Assembly (NCBI GenBank): GCA_009712615.1
Contig: WASR01000135.1
Coordinates: 1 to 22,478 of the forward strand
Reading direction: 5' to 3'
Source: Methanobacterium sp.
GTDB taxonomy: Archaea; Methanobacteriota; Methanobacteria; Methanobacteriales; Methanobacteriaceae
DNA length: 22,478 nt
Shown: piece by piece, positions 7,099 to 16,600 of the stretch
How the letters are laid out: every line of letters begins with the position of its first letter
How positions within the stretch are numbered: position 1 is the stretch's first letter
Position numbers and translations under genes: made by a program
Notes under the pieces: generated by a model
What the model was told of the DNA's origin: nothing
Databases searched by the model: none
What the model saw: only the letters and a program-made list of their open reading frames with translations

Positions 7099-7746
7099 AT
7101 GGTTTTAAACAAGAAGATAATAATTTTCACAGGACCCTCACTACAGCCCAAAGAAGCAAATACAATTCTAAATGCAGATTATCGTCCTCCAGTAGCTAGG
7201 GGAGATATAATTCAGGCTTTAAGAGATGAACCAGATATCATTGGGATTATTGATGGGGTTTTTCATAAGGAACCTGCAGTTTCCCACAAGGAAATTCTCG
7301 AGGCACTGAAAAATGATGTAACAGTGGTTGGAGGAGCCAGTATGGGTGCATTAAGAGCTTCAGAACTGGATGACTTTGGTATGGTGGGAGTTGGTCAGGT
7401 TTACATGGACTACAAAACTGGTGTGATAGAATCTGATGATGATGTGGCAGTGGTTATAAATCCTGATACAATGGAACAGCTGTCTGAAGCTCTGATAAGC
7501 ATGAACTACACATTCAAAGCAGCCCTTAAACAAGAGGTTCTTAACAAACAGGACTATGATCTTTTAATTGAAACTGCCAAATCGATATATTATCCAAAAA
7601 GGAGCTATTCTAAAGTATTTGCTGAGTCTGGACTCGAGAAATCCAAGGTAGAAGTGCTACAAAAATTTTTAGAAGAACATGCAATTGATGTTAAGAGGAA
7701 GGATGCTCTGGCAGTTCTGGATTATATAAAAAAAATAGCTATTTAA
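7099..7746 (+). CDS. tfuA: TfuA-like protein, partner of YcaO in thioamidation
   Basis: The 215-residue product matches the TfuA core family (PF07812): an N-terminal IIIFTGPSL, the segment PPVARGDII near residue 30, DGVF near 52, and the signature VGGASMGALRASEL at 77-90. In methanogens TfuA works with a YcaO enzyme to convert a glycine of McrA, the alpha subunit of methyl-coenzyme M reductase, to thioglycine. It is thought to help deliver sulfur. No ycaO is present in this window. The ATG start has CAGGTGA upstream. The next gene, 76 bases on, is larE, a sulfur-transferase gene, and the pair is probably co-expressed. It lies opposite yhbD and shares a promoter region with it. Confidence 0.9.
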   Translation: MVLNKKIIIFTGPSLQPKEANTILNADYRPPVARGDIIQALRDEPDIIGIIDGVFHKEPAVSHKEILEALKNDVTVVGGASMGALRASELDDFGMVGVGQVYMDYKTGVIESDDDVAVVINPDTMEQLSEALISMNYTFKAALKQEVLNKQDYDLLIETAKSIYYPKRSYSKVFAESGLEKSKVEVLQKFLEEHAIDVKRKDALAVLDYIKKIAI

Positions 7747-7822
7747 ATTACCATTTACAATTAAAGTTAATTCTTAACAAAAATTTAGACGATTTCATAA
7801 TAATAATTTTAGGAAGGTTCAG

Positions 7823-8872
7823 ATGGAAGTTGAAACAAAACTGCAAAACCTAAAGGACTACTTAAAAGATAAGAAGATTTTAATAGCCTTTTCTGGAGGG
7901 GCAGACAGTTCTTTGGTTGCCAAAATAGCTTCAGAAGTATCAAAAGAGTTACTAGCTGTAACAGTTGATAATGGAATCTTGCCCCAAGATTTTTTTGCAA
8001 ACTCAACCAAAATAGCCGGACAACTGGGAATAAAACACAGGGTTGTAGAAGAAAATTATCTTAATGATCCAGCATTTAGATCCAACCCCCCAAACAGGTG
8101 TTACATATGTAAAAATAAGATGTACACCAAACTAGTGGAAATTGCAGAGGATAATGACCTGGAAATTATGGACGGAACCAACATAACAGACCTGCTTGAA
8201 GACAGGCCCGGCATAATTGTGAACTACGATCTGGAGATTAAAAGTCCACTTGTGATGGCTGGATTCACGTCAGATGACGTTAAAGATGCATTAAACCAAC
8301 TTAAAATAGAATATAATACATCAACAACATGCATGGCAACCAGAATATCAAAAAACTCTGAGATCACACCAAAGAAGATTAACAGATTGAAATATGCAGA
8401 GTCTCTGTTGAAGGGACTTTCGGGTTCAAGGGTGGTCAGGGTTAGAGATCAAGAGGACATGGCCATATTGGAAGTTGAAAGTATAGAGAAACTTCTGAAT
8501 TTAGGTGTGTTAAATCATCTTGATTCTGAGTTGAAGGCAGTTGGATTTAAACGGGTAACTTTGGATATAAGTGGGCATGGTGATACAAAAAAGGAACTCG
8601 TAGTTTACAAGCCATGTAAAGACGAGGCTAACAAGATAATGTTCGAAACAGAACTTCCATACACCATAAACATCAAACAAACATGTGCTGAACTAGAAAA
8701 AATTGGCAGTGTGAAATGCTCTGTTGAAATGGGAATCGCCATGCTGGAGTCAGATGGAAGAAATGTGACAGTATTTAAAAATGGTAAGCTTGTTGCGAGG
8801 AAGGTTGCTGATCAAGAAGATGCAGAACAGCTTTTAATAGAAGTTTTACCCAAAATTCGAAGGAACATTTAG
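7823..8872 (+). CDS. larE: LarE-family sulfur transferase with C-terminal extension
   Basis: The 349-residue protein has the PP-loop ATP pyrophosphatase motif SGGADSS at 24-30 and the LarE core to about residue 270. LarE supplies sulfur to the nickel-pincer cofactor of lactate racemase. The Lactobacillus enzyme sacrifices one Cys, whereas other LarE proteins carry a [4Fe-4S] cluster on three Cys and act repeatedly. Here Cys93 and Cys96 (CYIC) plus Cys170 (TTCMATR, at the place of the sacrificial Cys) give the three-Cys pattern, so a cluster type is likely. An extra domain of about 75 residues follows (about 275-349, Cys288 and Cys299, then a NVTVFKNGKLVARK strand segment) that I do not recognise. 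The ATG has AGGAAGGT upstream. No larB, larC or larA is in the window, and the neighbour is tfuA, so the acceptor may be the McrA modification system instead. Confidence 0.88.
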   Translation: MEVETKLQNLKDYLKDKKILIAFSGGADSSLVAKIASEVSKELLAVTVDNGILPQDFFANSTKIAGQLGIKHRVVEENYLNDPAFRSNPPNRCYICKNKMYTKLVEIAEDNDLEIMDGTNITDLLEDRPGIIVNYDLEIKSPLVMAGFTSDDVKDALNQLKIEYNTSTTCMATRISKNSEITPKKINRLKYAESLLKGLSGSRVVRVRDQEDMAILEVESIEKLLNLGVLNHLDSELKAVGFKRVTLDISGHGDTKKELVVYKPCKDEANKIMFETELPYTINIKQTCAELEKIGSVKCSVEMGIAMLESDGRNVTVFKNGKLVARKVADQEDAEQLLIEVLPKIRRNI

Positions 8873-8914
8873 AAGTAGAATATACTTAAAAAGGGAATCA
8901 AAAATTTAAATTTA

Positions 8915-8926
8915 GAATTTTTTTAT
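8915..8926 (+). terminator. T-run terminator after larE
   Basis: GAATTTTTTTAT, about 45 bases after the larE stop, contains seven T in a row in the short space between larE and a convergent gene. It fits archaeal T-tract termination of the tfuA-larE transcript. Confidence 0.5.
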
Positions 8927-8949
8927 TGAAAATGGGGATGTTTGATGTA

Positions 8950-9372
8950 TTAGATCTCTTTATGAACGTCTTGTGAGAACTTCCTTCTGAAACTTGTTAA
9001 CTTCTTGAAAAAGCTTCTGGAATCTGATCCTCCAATGGTTATAAATCTTCCACCTATATCCACATCCATATCATCTGCCTTGATGTTTGTAATTTCAACA
9101 ACTATTTCAGAAGCATCCTTTAATTCATCATCTGCAGAGTAAGTGTAATCGATGGTCATGACATCGTGGGGATAAACCTCGTTTAAAGCCCTTTTTATGG
9201 TGAGTTCCATGACATTGAAGAAAGTTTCAAGTTCAGGGGCTTGTTCCCACCATAGGTTGGCCATGATCAATCTGAGGTTGATGTCTTGAATGGATACATC
9301 ACCCCTTTTCTTGGCAATTATTTTAATTGTTTCGGGGTTGGATTTGATTTTAATTATGGGTGTTTCTGACAT
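8950..9372 (-). CDS. Conserved-looking protein of unknown function, coupled to CBS gene
   Basis: I do not recognise this 140-residue protein. It is soluble, without signal peptide, membrane helix or Cys. An aromatic segment [19 protein letters not shown] near residue 40 is followed by an acidic middle ([19 protein letters not shown]) and a basic tail. The alternating pattern suggests a small alpha/beta domain. Its ATG follows the stop of the CBS-domain gene after one base and lacks its own ribosome binding site, so translation depends on the upstream gene. That coupling, and the universal stress protein further upstream, suggest a role tied to the nucleotide-sensing CBS protein, perhaps as its partner. 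Function unknown. Confidence 0.7.
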   Translation of the reverse strand: MSETPIIKIKSNPETIKIIAKKRGDVSIQDINLRLIMANLWWEQAPELETFFNVMELTIKRALNEVYPHDVMTIDYTYSADDELKDASEIVVEITNIKADDMDVDIGGRFITIGGSDSRSFFKKLTSFRRKFSQDVHKEI

Positions 9373-9373
9373 T

Positions 9374-10210
9374 TTAATCGTTTATGGCTTTTATTAAATC
9401 TACGGCTCTTACTAATCCAACAAGGTCTCCTTCAACATCAATAACTGGGATCTGTTCGATGTTTCTTTGCCTCATTTTATTCGCACATTCTTGTACTGGG
9501 GTTTTAGTTGTCACTATGACCAGATCTGTGTTTTCAACATCTTTGACCTTTTTATCAGAGAATTTAAGATGATTCTTTATGACGTAAAGGACACTCTTAC
9601 TGTCCCAAGACCATTTATCACCTTCAGTACCTACAGAAGTGTTATGCACAGTTCTCTCTGAAACAACTTCACTTTCTGCAATGAAATCAGTTTCAGTAAG
9701 TATTCCTGTGAGTTTTCCGTCGTTGTTCAATCCAAGAAGTACTTTTAGTCTGTAGTATCTCATTATTTCAAAGGCAACATTTAAAGGAGTACCCTCCCAG
9801 CTGGTTGGGATGTTTTGTATCATGTAATCTTCGGCAGGCTCCTGAATTTCCATCTTCCAGAGGGCCTTATTAACAAGATCTGAAGCTGTTACAAGTCCTA
9901 CTAATCTTCCTTCCTCAACTATGGGTATTCTTCTGATGTTGTTGTTGATCATTTTCTCTGCAACTGTTTTAACACTATCATCTGGTGATGCAGTAATGAT
10001 GTCTCGAGTCATTATCAGTGCTATCTGTTCTTCATCAGGATTTTCAACAAGATCTGTTCTTGTTAGTACGCCTACCAATTGATCAGTTCCATTTTTTACT
10101 ACAGGCAATCCAGATACTTTCTTTTTTCTCATGATTTCCAGGGCGTTTGCACGATTTCCAGGCACATGAACAGAGATTATATCCTTTGCCATTATTTCTT
10201 TTACAAGCAT
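9374..10210 (-). CDS. Protein with four CBS domains
   Basis: The 278-residue product consists of four CBS motifs forming two Bateman modules. They begin near residues 1 ([12 protein letters not shown]), 65 ([13 protein letters not shown]), 125 ([13 protein letters not shown]) and 215 ([15 protein letters not shown]), each ending in the usual [12 protein letters not shown] segment. CBS pairs bind adenine nucleotides such as AMP, ATP or S-adenosylmethionine and act as energy sensors. No catalytic domain is attached, so it must regulate a partner. I chose the ATG at 10210 because GGTG lies six bases upstream. A GTG three codons earlier has no ribosome binding site. It is followed directly by the 140-residue unknown gene and preceded, 72 bases away, by the universal stress gene. 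Confidence 0.85.
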   Translation of the reverse strand: MLVKEIMAKDIISVHVPGNRANALEIMRKKKVSGLPVVKNGTDQLVGVLTRTDLVENPDEEQIALIMTRDIITASPDDSVKTVAEKMINNNIRRIPIVEEGRLVGLVTASDLVNKALWKMEIQEPAEDYMIQNIPTSWEGTPLNVAFEIMRYYRLKVLLGLNNDGKLTGILTETDFIAESEVVSERTVHNTSVGTEGDKWSWDSKSVLYVIKNHLKFSDKKVKDVENTDLVIVTTKTPVQECANKMRQRNIEQIPVIDVEGDLVGLVRAVDLIKAIND

Positions 10211-10282
10211 TTTATACACCAGCCATAAATAAAATTAAATAAAAAAAATCAACTAAACTCAAAAAATCTTTCTCTTATTTTT

Positions 10283-10723
10283 TTAATGCACGGCTAAAAC
10301 AGGACACTTAGCTGATCTTACAACTTTTTCTGTGACACTTCCAAGCAGGAATCTGTCCAAACCATGTTTTCCTGAAGTTCCAATTACTACCAGATCAACA
10401 TCCTCTTTTTCAATTGTTTTTAGGATGACATCTGCAGGTGAACCTTCCTTTGTCTTGAGGGTTACTTTCAATTCCCCTTCCTCAACAGATTCTTTACTCG
10501 CCATTTCAAATATGTGTTCCAATGCCTGCTTTCCTTCTTCCTTGAGCATCTCCTTAATTCTGACTATAAGATCCTCAGCAGGTAATCCAACGAGTGATGA
10601 GGTTTCTATAACATTTAATGCAATTATTTCGGCTCCACTGGCGTTAGCGATCCATATTGCGTGTTCTGCAGCTTTATTAGCAAATTCTGAACCATCTGTT
10701 GGTAAAAGTATTTTTTTGTACAT
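10283..10723 (-). CDS. Universal stress protein (UspA family)
   Basis: The 146-residue product is a single Usp domain: the N-terminal [15 protein letters not shown] strand-loop, the middle EIIALNVIE strand, and the C-terminal [20 protein letters not shown] loop, which fits the ATP-binding pattern G-x2-G-x9-G-S/T. It is thus the ATP-binding type. The ATG at 10723 is chosen because AGGTGA is five bases upstream. A GTG nine bases earlier would overlap that site. The gene stands first in a row with the CBS and unknown genes and has a TATA-like box with an inverted repeat behind it. T-rich sequence after the stop may end part of the transcripts. The substrate or partner of Usp proteins is usually unknown, as here. 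Confidence 0.9.
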   Translation of the reverse strand: MYKKILLPTDGSEFANKAAEHAIWIANASGAEIIALNVIETSSLVGLPAEDLIVRIKEMLKEEGKQALEHIFEMASKESVEEGELKVTLKTKEGSPADVILKTIEKEDVDLVVIGTSGKHGLDRFLLGSVTEKVVRSAKCPVLAVH

Positions 10724-10810
10724 TCGGTTCACCTCTCCATGATTTTTTTAGAGTAATAAACTACCGTATCTCCAAATCATAATCAATTCTATTGGTATTT
10801 GGTCTTCATA

Positions 10811-10826
10811 CAATATAAATATTCGA
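10811..10826 (-). promoter_or_regulatory. Candidate usp promoter
   Basis: On the minus strand TCGAATATTTATATTG contains a TATA-like TTTATATT about 90 bases before the usp ATG, predicting a leader of about 65 bases. Confidence 0.45.
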
Positions 10827-10831
10827 TTGAC

Positions 10832-10849
10832 TGGTTTTGTAAAAAACCA
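10832..10849. repeat. Inverted repeat behind the usp TATA box
   Basis: TGGTTTT and AAAACCA form a perfect seven-base dyad around a four-base loop, a few bases upstream of the usp TATA-like box. This position suits an activator or repressor site. It could also be a hairpin in the serS 3' region. Confidence 0.45.
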
Positions 10850-10912
10850 TTTTATTAATAATTATATCAAATATATTATTAATATTCTGGGTTTTTAATA
10901 GATACAAACATC

Positions 10913-10927
10913 GAAAAAAATTAAAAA
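10913..10927 (-). terminator. T-tract directly after serS
   Basis: On the minus strand the bases just after the serS stop read TTTTTAATTTTTTTC, two T-runs typical of archaeal termination. Confidence 0.5.
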
Positions 10928-12208
10928 TTAAAGTCCTAAAACAGTTTTTCCATTCATATATGGGATTAAAACTTCTGGAACTTTAATTGTACCATCTTCC
11001 TGTTGATAGTTCTCCAGAATGCAACAAATAGTTCTTTCTGTTGCAATAGCAGTACTGTTAAGGGTATGACACATTTTCAATGAATCTGAATCGCCATGAA
11101 TGCCGTAACGTGCATTCAACTTACGGGCTTGATAATCTCCACAGTTGGTACAAGATACCAGTTCTCTGTAGGTTGAAGATCCTGGGAACCATGCTTCAAG
11201 ATCATATTTTTTGGCAGCATTGTCATTCAACTCACCCGAAACAATGGATACAATTCTGTATGGAAGTTCGAGTTTCTGATAGATCAACTCTGCATTTTCA
11301 AGCAGTTCCTGATGCAGATCCCTTGAAGATTCAGCATCGCAGAATATGAACTGTTCAATTTTTTCAAACTGATGAACCCTGAAAATTCCAAGCGTATCCC
11401 TACCATGGGATCCTGCTTCTCTCCTAAAACAGGTAGATAAACCGCAATATTTACGTGGTAACGTTCTTTCGTCTATTATTTCACCGCGGTGTAGGGCTGC
11501 TAGGGTTTGTTCAGAAGTTGCTATCATGAATAGATCTTCCCCTTCGATCTTGTAGAGTGTTTCTTCAAAATCTGCGAGTTCTGCAGTTTCCTTGATAACA
11601 TCGTGTTTAATGAAGAATGGAGTTTGAAATAGTTCATAGCCCTTCTCAGATAGGGTGTCCATTGCAAATTTTAGGAGGGCCATGTTGAGGTAAACAATGT
11701 CTTCCTTCAAATAATAAAATCTGGATCCTGAAACTTCTGCCGCACGTTTAAATTCTGCACCATCAATGGATTCAATCAAATCCACATGATTTGCGGGTTT
11801 AAATGAGAAAGAAGGTATATTTCCAAATTCAGATATGATCAGATTATCTTCTTCTGTTTCAGATACTGGAACATCCGAATCTAAAACGTTTCCAACTTTG
11901 TATCTGAACTCATCCCTGGCTTCTATGTACTCTGAAATTTTAGGTTCCAGCTCATTAATTTCCGTTGAAATTTCTTTGGCTCGATTCTGGAGAGCTTTAA
12001 GCTCATCTTTTCCCTGTTTTCTTGCTTCGTTGAATGATTTAGATAACTTGTTTCGCTCTGCACGAAGTTCGTTGAGCTTTTTTAAACCATTTCTCCATTT
12101 GAGATCGAATTCAATTACTTTTTCAACATTTTAAGTAGTTCTGAAACGTTTTTTTTCTGATTCAAGAATTAAATCAGGATTTTCCCTGAAAAGTTTAATA
12201 TCTAACAT
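10928..12208 (-). pseudogene. serS: Seryl-tRNA synthetase (bacterial/eukaryal type), in-frame stop at codon 26
   Basis: The full frame of 426 codons encodes a class II seryl-tRNA synthetase: an N-terminal tRNA-binding coiled coil (about 1-110, with RAERNKLSKSFNEARKQGK), motif 2 with FRREAG near 261, the serine-site segment RELVSCTNCGDYQARK near 350, and motif 3 with TERTICCILENYQ near 390. The start is the ATG at 12208 (MLDIKLFRENPDL). Codon 26 is TAA (12131-12133), between FRTT and NVEKV. There is no frameshift and the frame is otherwise open and well conserved. No suitable start lies in frame after the stop until a GTG at 11785, which would lose the coiled coil. As written the enzyme is broken. 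The cause is either a sequence error or a new mutation, possibly tolerated if a second (methanogen-type) SerRS exists. Confidence 0.88.
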
Positions 12209-12258
12209 GGTATCATCGTGTCTTAATTGATTGTAAAGATTTTCTTAAATTGAAATTA

Positions 12259-12270
12259 GAATTATATTTA
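12259..12270 (-). promoter_or_regulatory. Candidate serS promoter
   Basis: On the minus strand TAAATATAATTC gives a TATA-like box about 52 bases before the serS ATG, predicting a leader near 30 bases. It lies between serS and the end of the amidohydrolase frame, so serS probably has its own promoter. Confidence 0.4.
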
Positions 12271-12341
12271 CTATTAAGTTTATCAAATTATTTAATGGTT
12301 TAAAGGCCAGAATTGTTGGGAAGAACTACCGACCAATTGGT

Positions 12342-13493
12342 TCAAGCACCAAATACTACTGAACCATCCTTGATCAACGTGTTAATACCGTTAGATCCGG
12401 TTCTGTTTATGATTGAGAGGATGGGATCTCCCGACACGCCTTTAATAAGCATTATATCGGCTATTTTGCCCTCTTCTATAACTCATGTTTCGATTCCAAG
12501 AGCGTTTGCAGGGTTAACTGTTGCCATCTTAAAAATTTCAAGTGGATCGATGTGGGTTTTGTAAAAGCCCCTTGTAACCTTCAATGAATATTGCATCTCA
12601 GAAAACATATTGGGGGAGTTGAACATCATGTTGTCAGTGCCAAGGGCCACATTTAAACCATGGTCAAGCATGGCTTTTATAGGAGGAATTCCAACTGAAA
12701 GGGCACCATTGGATCTTGGACATGAAACAACTGTGGCATTAGACATTCCAACAGTTTCAAGGTCGTTGTCCATGGGTTCGGTCATGTGGATTAGGAGTTT
12801 GAAACCAGCATCAACAGCCCTTTGAATTTCAGTTTTACCGTGAATATTGAGTGATTCACTCTGTAACTTAAAATACTCTGCTACGTGTATGGCTGAAATC
12901 TTGCCAATTTCATCACAGGTTTCCACAATCAGCTCGGCAACTTCATCTTTAATTTCACCAAAACCACTTAAACCAATACCGTCGCAGTGATTTAAGATTT
13001 CCGTGGCTGCCTCTTTAATTTCATTTAGATCTTTTGATTCCTGAAATGCTGCATGTCTTCCAAGGACAATTTTTCGTATTGGAATATTTTTAGATGCATT
13101 TTCCAGGATTTCAATTCCTTCAACACCACCCTCGCGAAAATCAACGAAGGTAGTTGTGCCTGTTTGAAGCATTTCTTTCATGGAGTTTCTCATGGAGTTT
13201 CTCATCTCTTCAGAAGAAGTTTCACCCAGTATGCGGTGTTTAATTCCATCTGGTGGTTTCACAATCTTTTCAATGGGTTCTCCATCACCAACATCCTTGG
13301 CAACAGAATCTCCAATATGGACATGTGAATTTATTAGGGCTGGAGCAGCAACACAATTTTGTCCATCAATCACCCTTCCCTTTGTACCTCTGGGAGTTAA
13401 CTCAACAATTTCATTGTCCTGAATTATGATGTTCAATTTTTGAACTTCCATGGCCTCTCGGCAGAGGACCTTGGCATTTTTAATGGTGATCAT
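12342..13493 (-). pseudogene. Amidohydrolase-superfamily deaminase-like protein, in-frame TGA near the C-terminus
   Basis: The frame encodes a metal-dependent amidohydrolase of the cytosine/chlorohydrolase-deaminase group: HVH at 57-59 after NS, His203 in IHVAE, His236 in LIHMTEP and Asp287 in LGTDN. The substrate is unknown. It is a relative of, but not clearly, 5'-deoxyadenosine or S-adenosylhomocysteine deaminase. After 336 residues, within the usual NPANALGIET-GxIEEGKIADI motif, the frame meets TGA (12483-12485). Read through, it continues VIEEGKIADIMLIKG and ends at a second stop at 12342 after 46 more codons, the expected family C-terminus. So one base change has probably cut off the last strand region that closes the small beta domain. 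The active-site residues are upstream and intact. The start ATG at 13493 has a weak ribosome binding site. A 12-base tandem repeat adds four residues near 98-105. Confidence 0.78.
13179..13202. repeat. 12-base tandem duplication inside the amidohydrolase gene
   Basis: CATGGAGTTTCT is present twice in a row without mismatch, giving MRNSMRNSM in the protein. It keeps the frame. The perfect identity points to a recent duplication. Confidence 0.8.
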
Positions 13494-13610
13494 CAGAATA
13501 AATTATTTTTATTGTAGTATTTGAGTGTTGGCAAAAATTAGTTGAAAAATTTTGAAATATCTTGAATTAAGTACGTATAAAAAGAAAATTTGATGAAAAA
13601 AGGGAAGGAT

Positions 13611-16600
13611 TTAAATGGAATGGTACTCATTAAGAGATTTAATACCAATCTCTCCTTCTTTCACATGTTCAATTGCTGTTAACACTGCTCGTGCACCTGC
13701 AAGTGTTGTAACATATGGTATTCCCATTTCAATTGCCATTCTTCGAATGTAATATCCATCATCAGCGGATTGTTTTCCTGAAGGTGTGTTGACTATGAGA
13801 TCTATTTCTCCATTTACAACGGCATCCCTTATGTTTGGTGATCCCTGACTGACCTTACGTATGGTGTCGATATTCACATATTCCTCCACTGCTTGAGCTG
13901 TTCCCCTTGTTGCAACCAATTCAAATCCAAGATTCTCTGCCTTTTCAACAATGTCTTGAATGCTGTTTTTATCTGAGTCCCTTACACTTATGAACAGTTT
14001 GCCCTTTTTAGGAAGTTCCATACCTGCGGAGAGTTGGGCTTTGTAGTAGGATACACCGAAATTTTCATCTATACCCATACTTTCCCCTGTTGATTTCATT
14101 TCTGGACCGAGTACAGAGTCTGCTGCAGGCAGTTTTATGAATGGGAATATGGATTCCTTAACAGACACGTGGTTTACCACAATTTCATCCTGAAGTCCAA
14201 GGTCTTTGAGTTTATATCCCACCATTAACATGGCTGCAATTTTGGCCAATGGAACTCCTACTGCTTTACTTACAAATGGAACAGTTCTGCTGGCTCTTGG
14301 GTTGGCTTCGAGAATGTAAACCTTCTCATCTTTCACAGCGTACTGGATGTTCATGAGCCCCACAACTTCCAGTTCAAGGGCCAATCTGACAGTATACTCC
14401 TTCAAAGTATCTAAAACTTCTTTAGATATACTTTGTGGAGGTATTACACAAGCAGAATCTCCTGAATGTACTCCTGCTTCTTCAATATGTTCCATTATTC
14501 CACCAATGAACACGTCTTCTCCATCTGAAAGGGCGTCCACATCTATTTCTATGGCATCTTCTAGGAACTTATCAACTAAAATAGGATGCTCCGGTGATAT
14601 TTTCACTGCTTCCTTCATGTACCTTTTAAGTTCCTGGGCATCGTAGACAATTTCCATGGCCCTTCCACCTAGAACATAGGATGGCCTTACAAGCACGGGG
14701 TATCCAATTTTCTCTGCAACCAATTTGGCATCTTCAAAGGAATATGCAATTCCATAGTCTGCCTGTGGAATTTCAAGAAGATTCAATACTTCGGTGAAAC
14801 GTTCACGATCCTCTACCCTGTCAATACTTTCGTGTGCAGTTCCAAGTATTTGAATACCTTCCTCTGCAAGGGGTACTGCAAGATTTATGGATGTTTGCCC
14901 TCCAAATTGTACCACAACTCCGTCAGGTTTTTCCTTGTCCATGATGCTCATGACATCTTCGAGTGTTAAAGGTTCGAAGTAAAGCTTGTTGGATATATCA
15001 TAATCAGTACTGACTGTTTCTGGGTTGTTATTTATAATAATGGTCTCTATTCCTTCATCTTTAAGAGCCAATGATGCATGAACACAGCAGTAATCAAATT
15101 CAATACCCTGTCCAATTCTGATTGGACCTGCACCAATAATAACAACCTTTTTCTTATCATGTGATACAGTTACTTCGTCTTCACCTTCGTAGGTACCGTA
15201 GTAATATGGTGTTTTAGCTTCAAATTCTGCAGCACATGTATCAACCATTTTATAGGTTGGAACAATTCCCTTTTCCCTTCTCAAATCTCTTATAGTTTTT
15301 TCAGGGATCGATGTTATGTCCGACAAAATTTTATCAGAGAATCCCATTTTCTTGGACTTGTATAGAACTTCGTAGTCAAGCACTTCTTCGGGGCTTAAAC
15401 TCCTTAGATAGTTTTCATGGTCAATAATGCTCTGAATTTTGTATAAAAAGAATCTGTCAACCTTAGTAATTTCATATATTTCATCGATGTCCCGGCCGTC
15501 CTTGAGTGCCGTGTAAAGATGGAACAACCTCTCATCTGTGGGATACTGTAAAAGTTCATCTGTGTATGGAACATCTTCAAATCCAAATTTACCAATATCA
15601 AGGGATCTTATGGCCTTATGAAGTGATTCTTCAATGGTTCTTCCAATGGACATAACTTCCCCTGTAGACTGCATCTGCACACCAATTTCTCTTTTAATGG
15701 CCTTAAACTTATCAAATGGCCATCTTGGAATTTTGGCAACAACGTAGTCTAGGGATGGTTCAAATGAGGCCGGTGTTTCCTTGGTAATGTCGTTTTGAAT
15801 TTCATCAAGCGTCATTCCAACAGCGATTTTTGAAGATATTTTGGCAATAGGATAACCCGTGGCCTTAGATTCGAGAGCACTACTTCGACTAACCCTTGGA
15901 TTAACTTCTATAACTTTGTAAGCTCCAGTTTCTGCATTGAATGCAAACTGGATGTTACATCCTCCCTGAATCTGCAGGGCCCTTATGATCTTTATGGATG
16001 CATTTCTGAGCCTCTGGTTGTCAACATCTGACAGTGTTTGGGACGGTGCAACAACCACACTTTCTCCTGTATGAATTCCCATTGGGTCGAGATTTTCCAT
16101 GTTACACACGATGATGCATGTATCGTTTTTGTCCCTCACAACCTCATACTCATATTCTTTCCATCCAATTACAGACTCGTCAATGAGAACCTGGTTTATG
16201 AAACTCATATCCAGACCCCTTGTGGCAATATCCACCAGTTCCTTTTGATTATGGGCTACTCCACCCCCAGTACCTCCAAGTGTGAAGGCAGGTCTTACAA
16301 TCACAGGATACCCAATTTCATTAACAGCATCTATTGCTTCATCCAATGTTGTAACGGCTCTACAGTGAGGTATTGGTTCATTCAATTCTAGCATGAATTT
16401 ACCAAAGAGTTCCCTGTCCTCAACATTTCTAATGGTCTGAACAGAGGATCCTATTACTTTAACATCCTTGAGGGCATCTATTTTTTCCAGCCCTGTTGCA
16501 ATGTTCAGCCCGGTTTGACCACCCATGGTGGGTAATATGGCGTCTGGTTTTTCTTTTTCTATGATTTTGGCAACTATTTCAGGTGTCAATGGTTCTACAT

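Noticed and set aside
11835..12134. 99-codon plus-strand frame opposite the serS N-terminal region
   Set aside because: It is the antisense of the SerRS coiled coil, and the minus-strand frame is clearly the conserved one.
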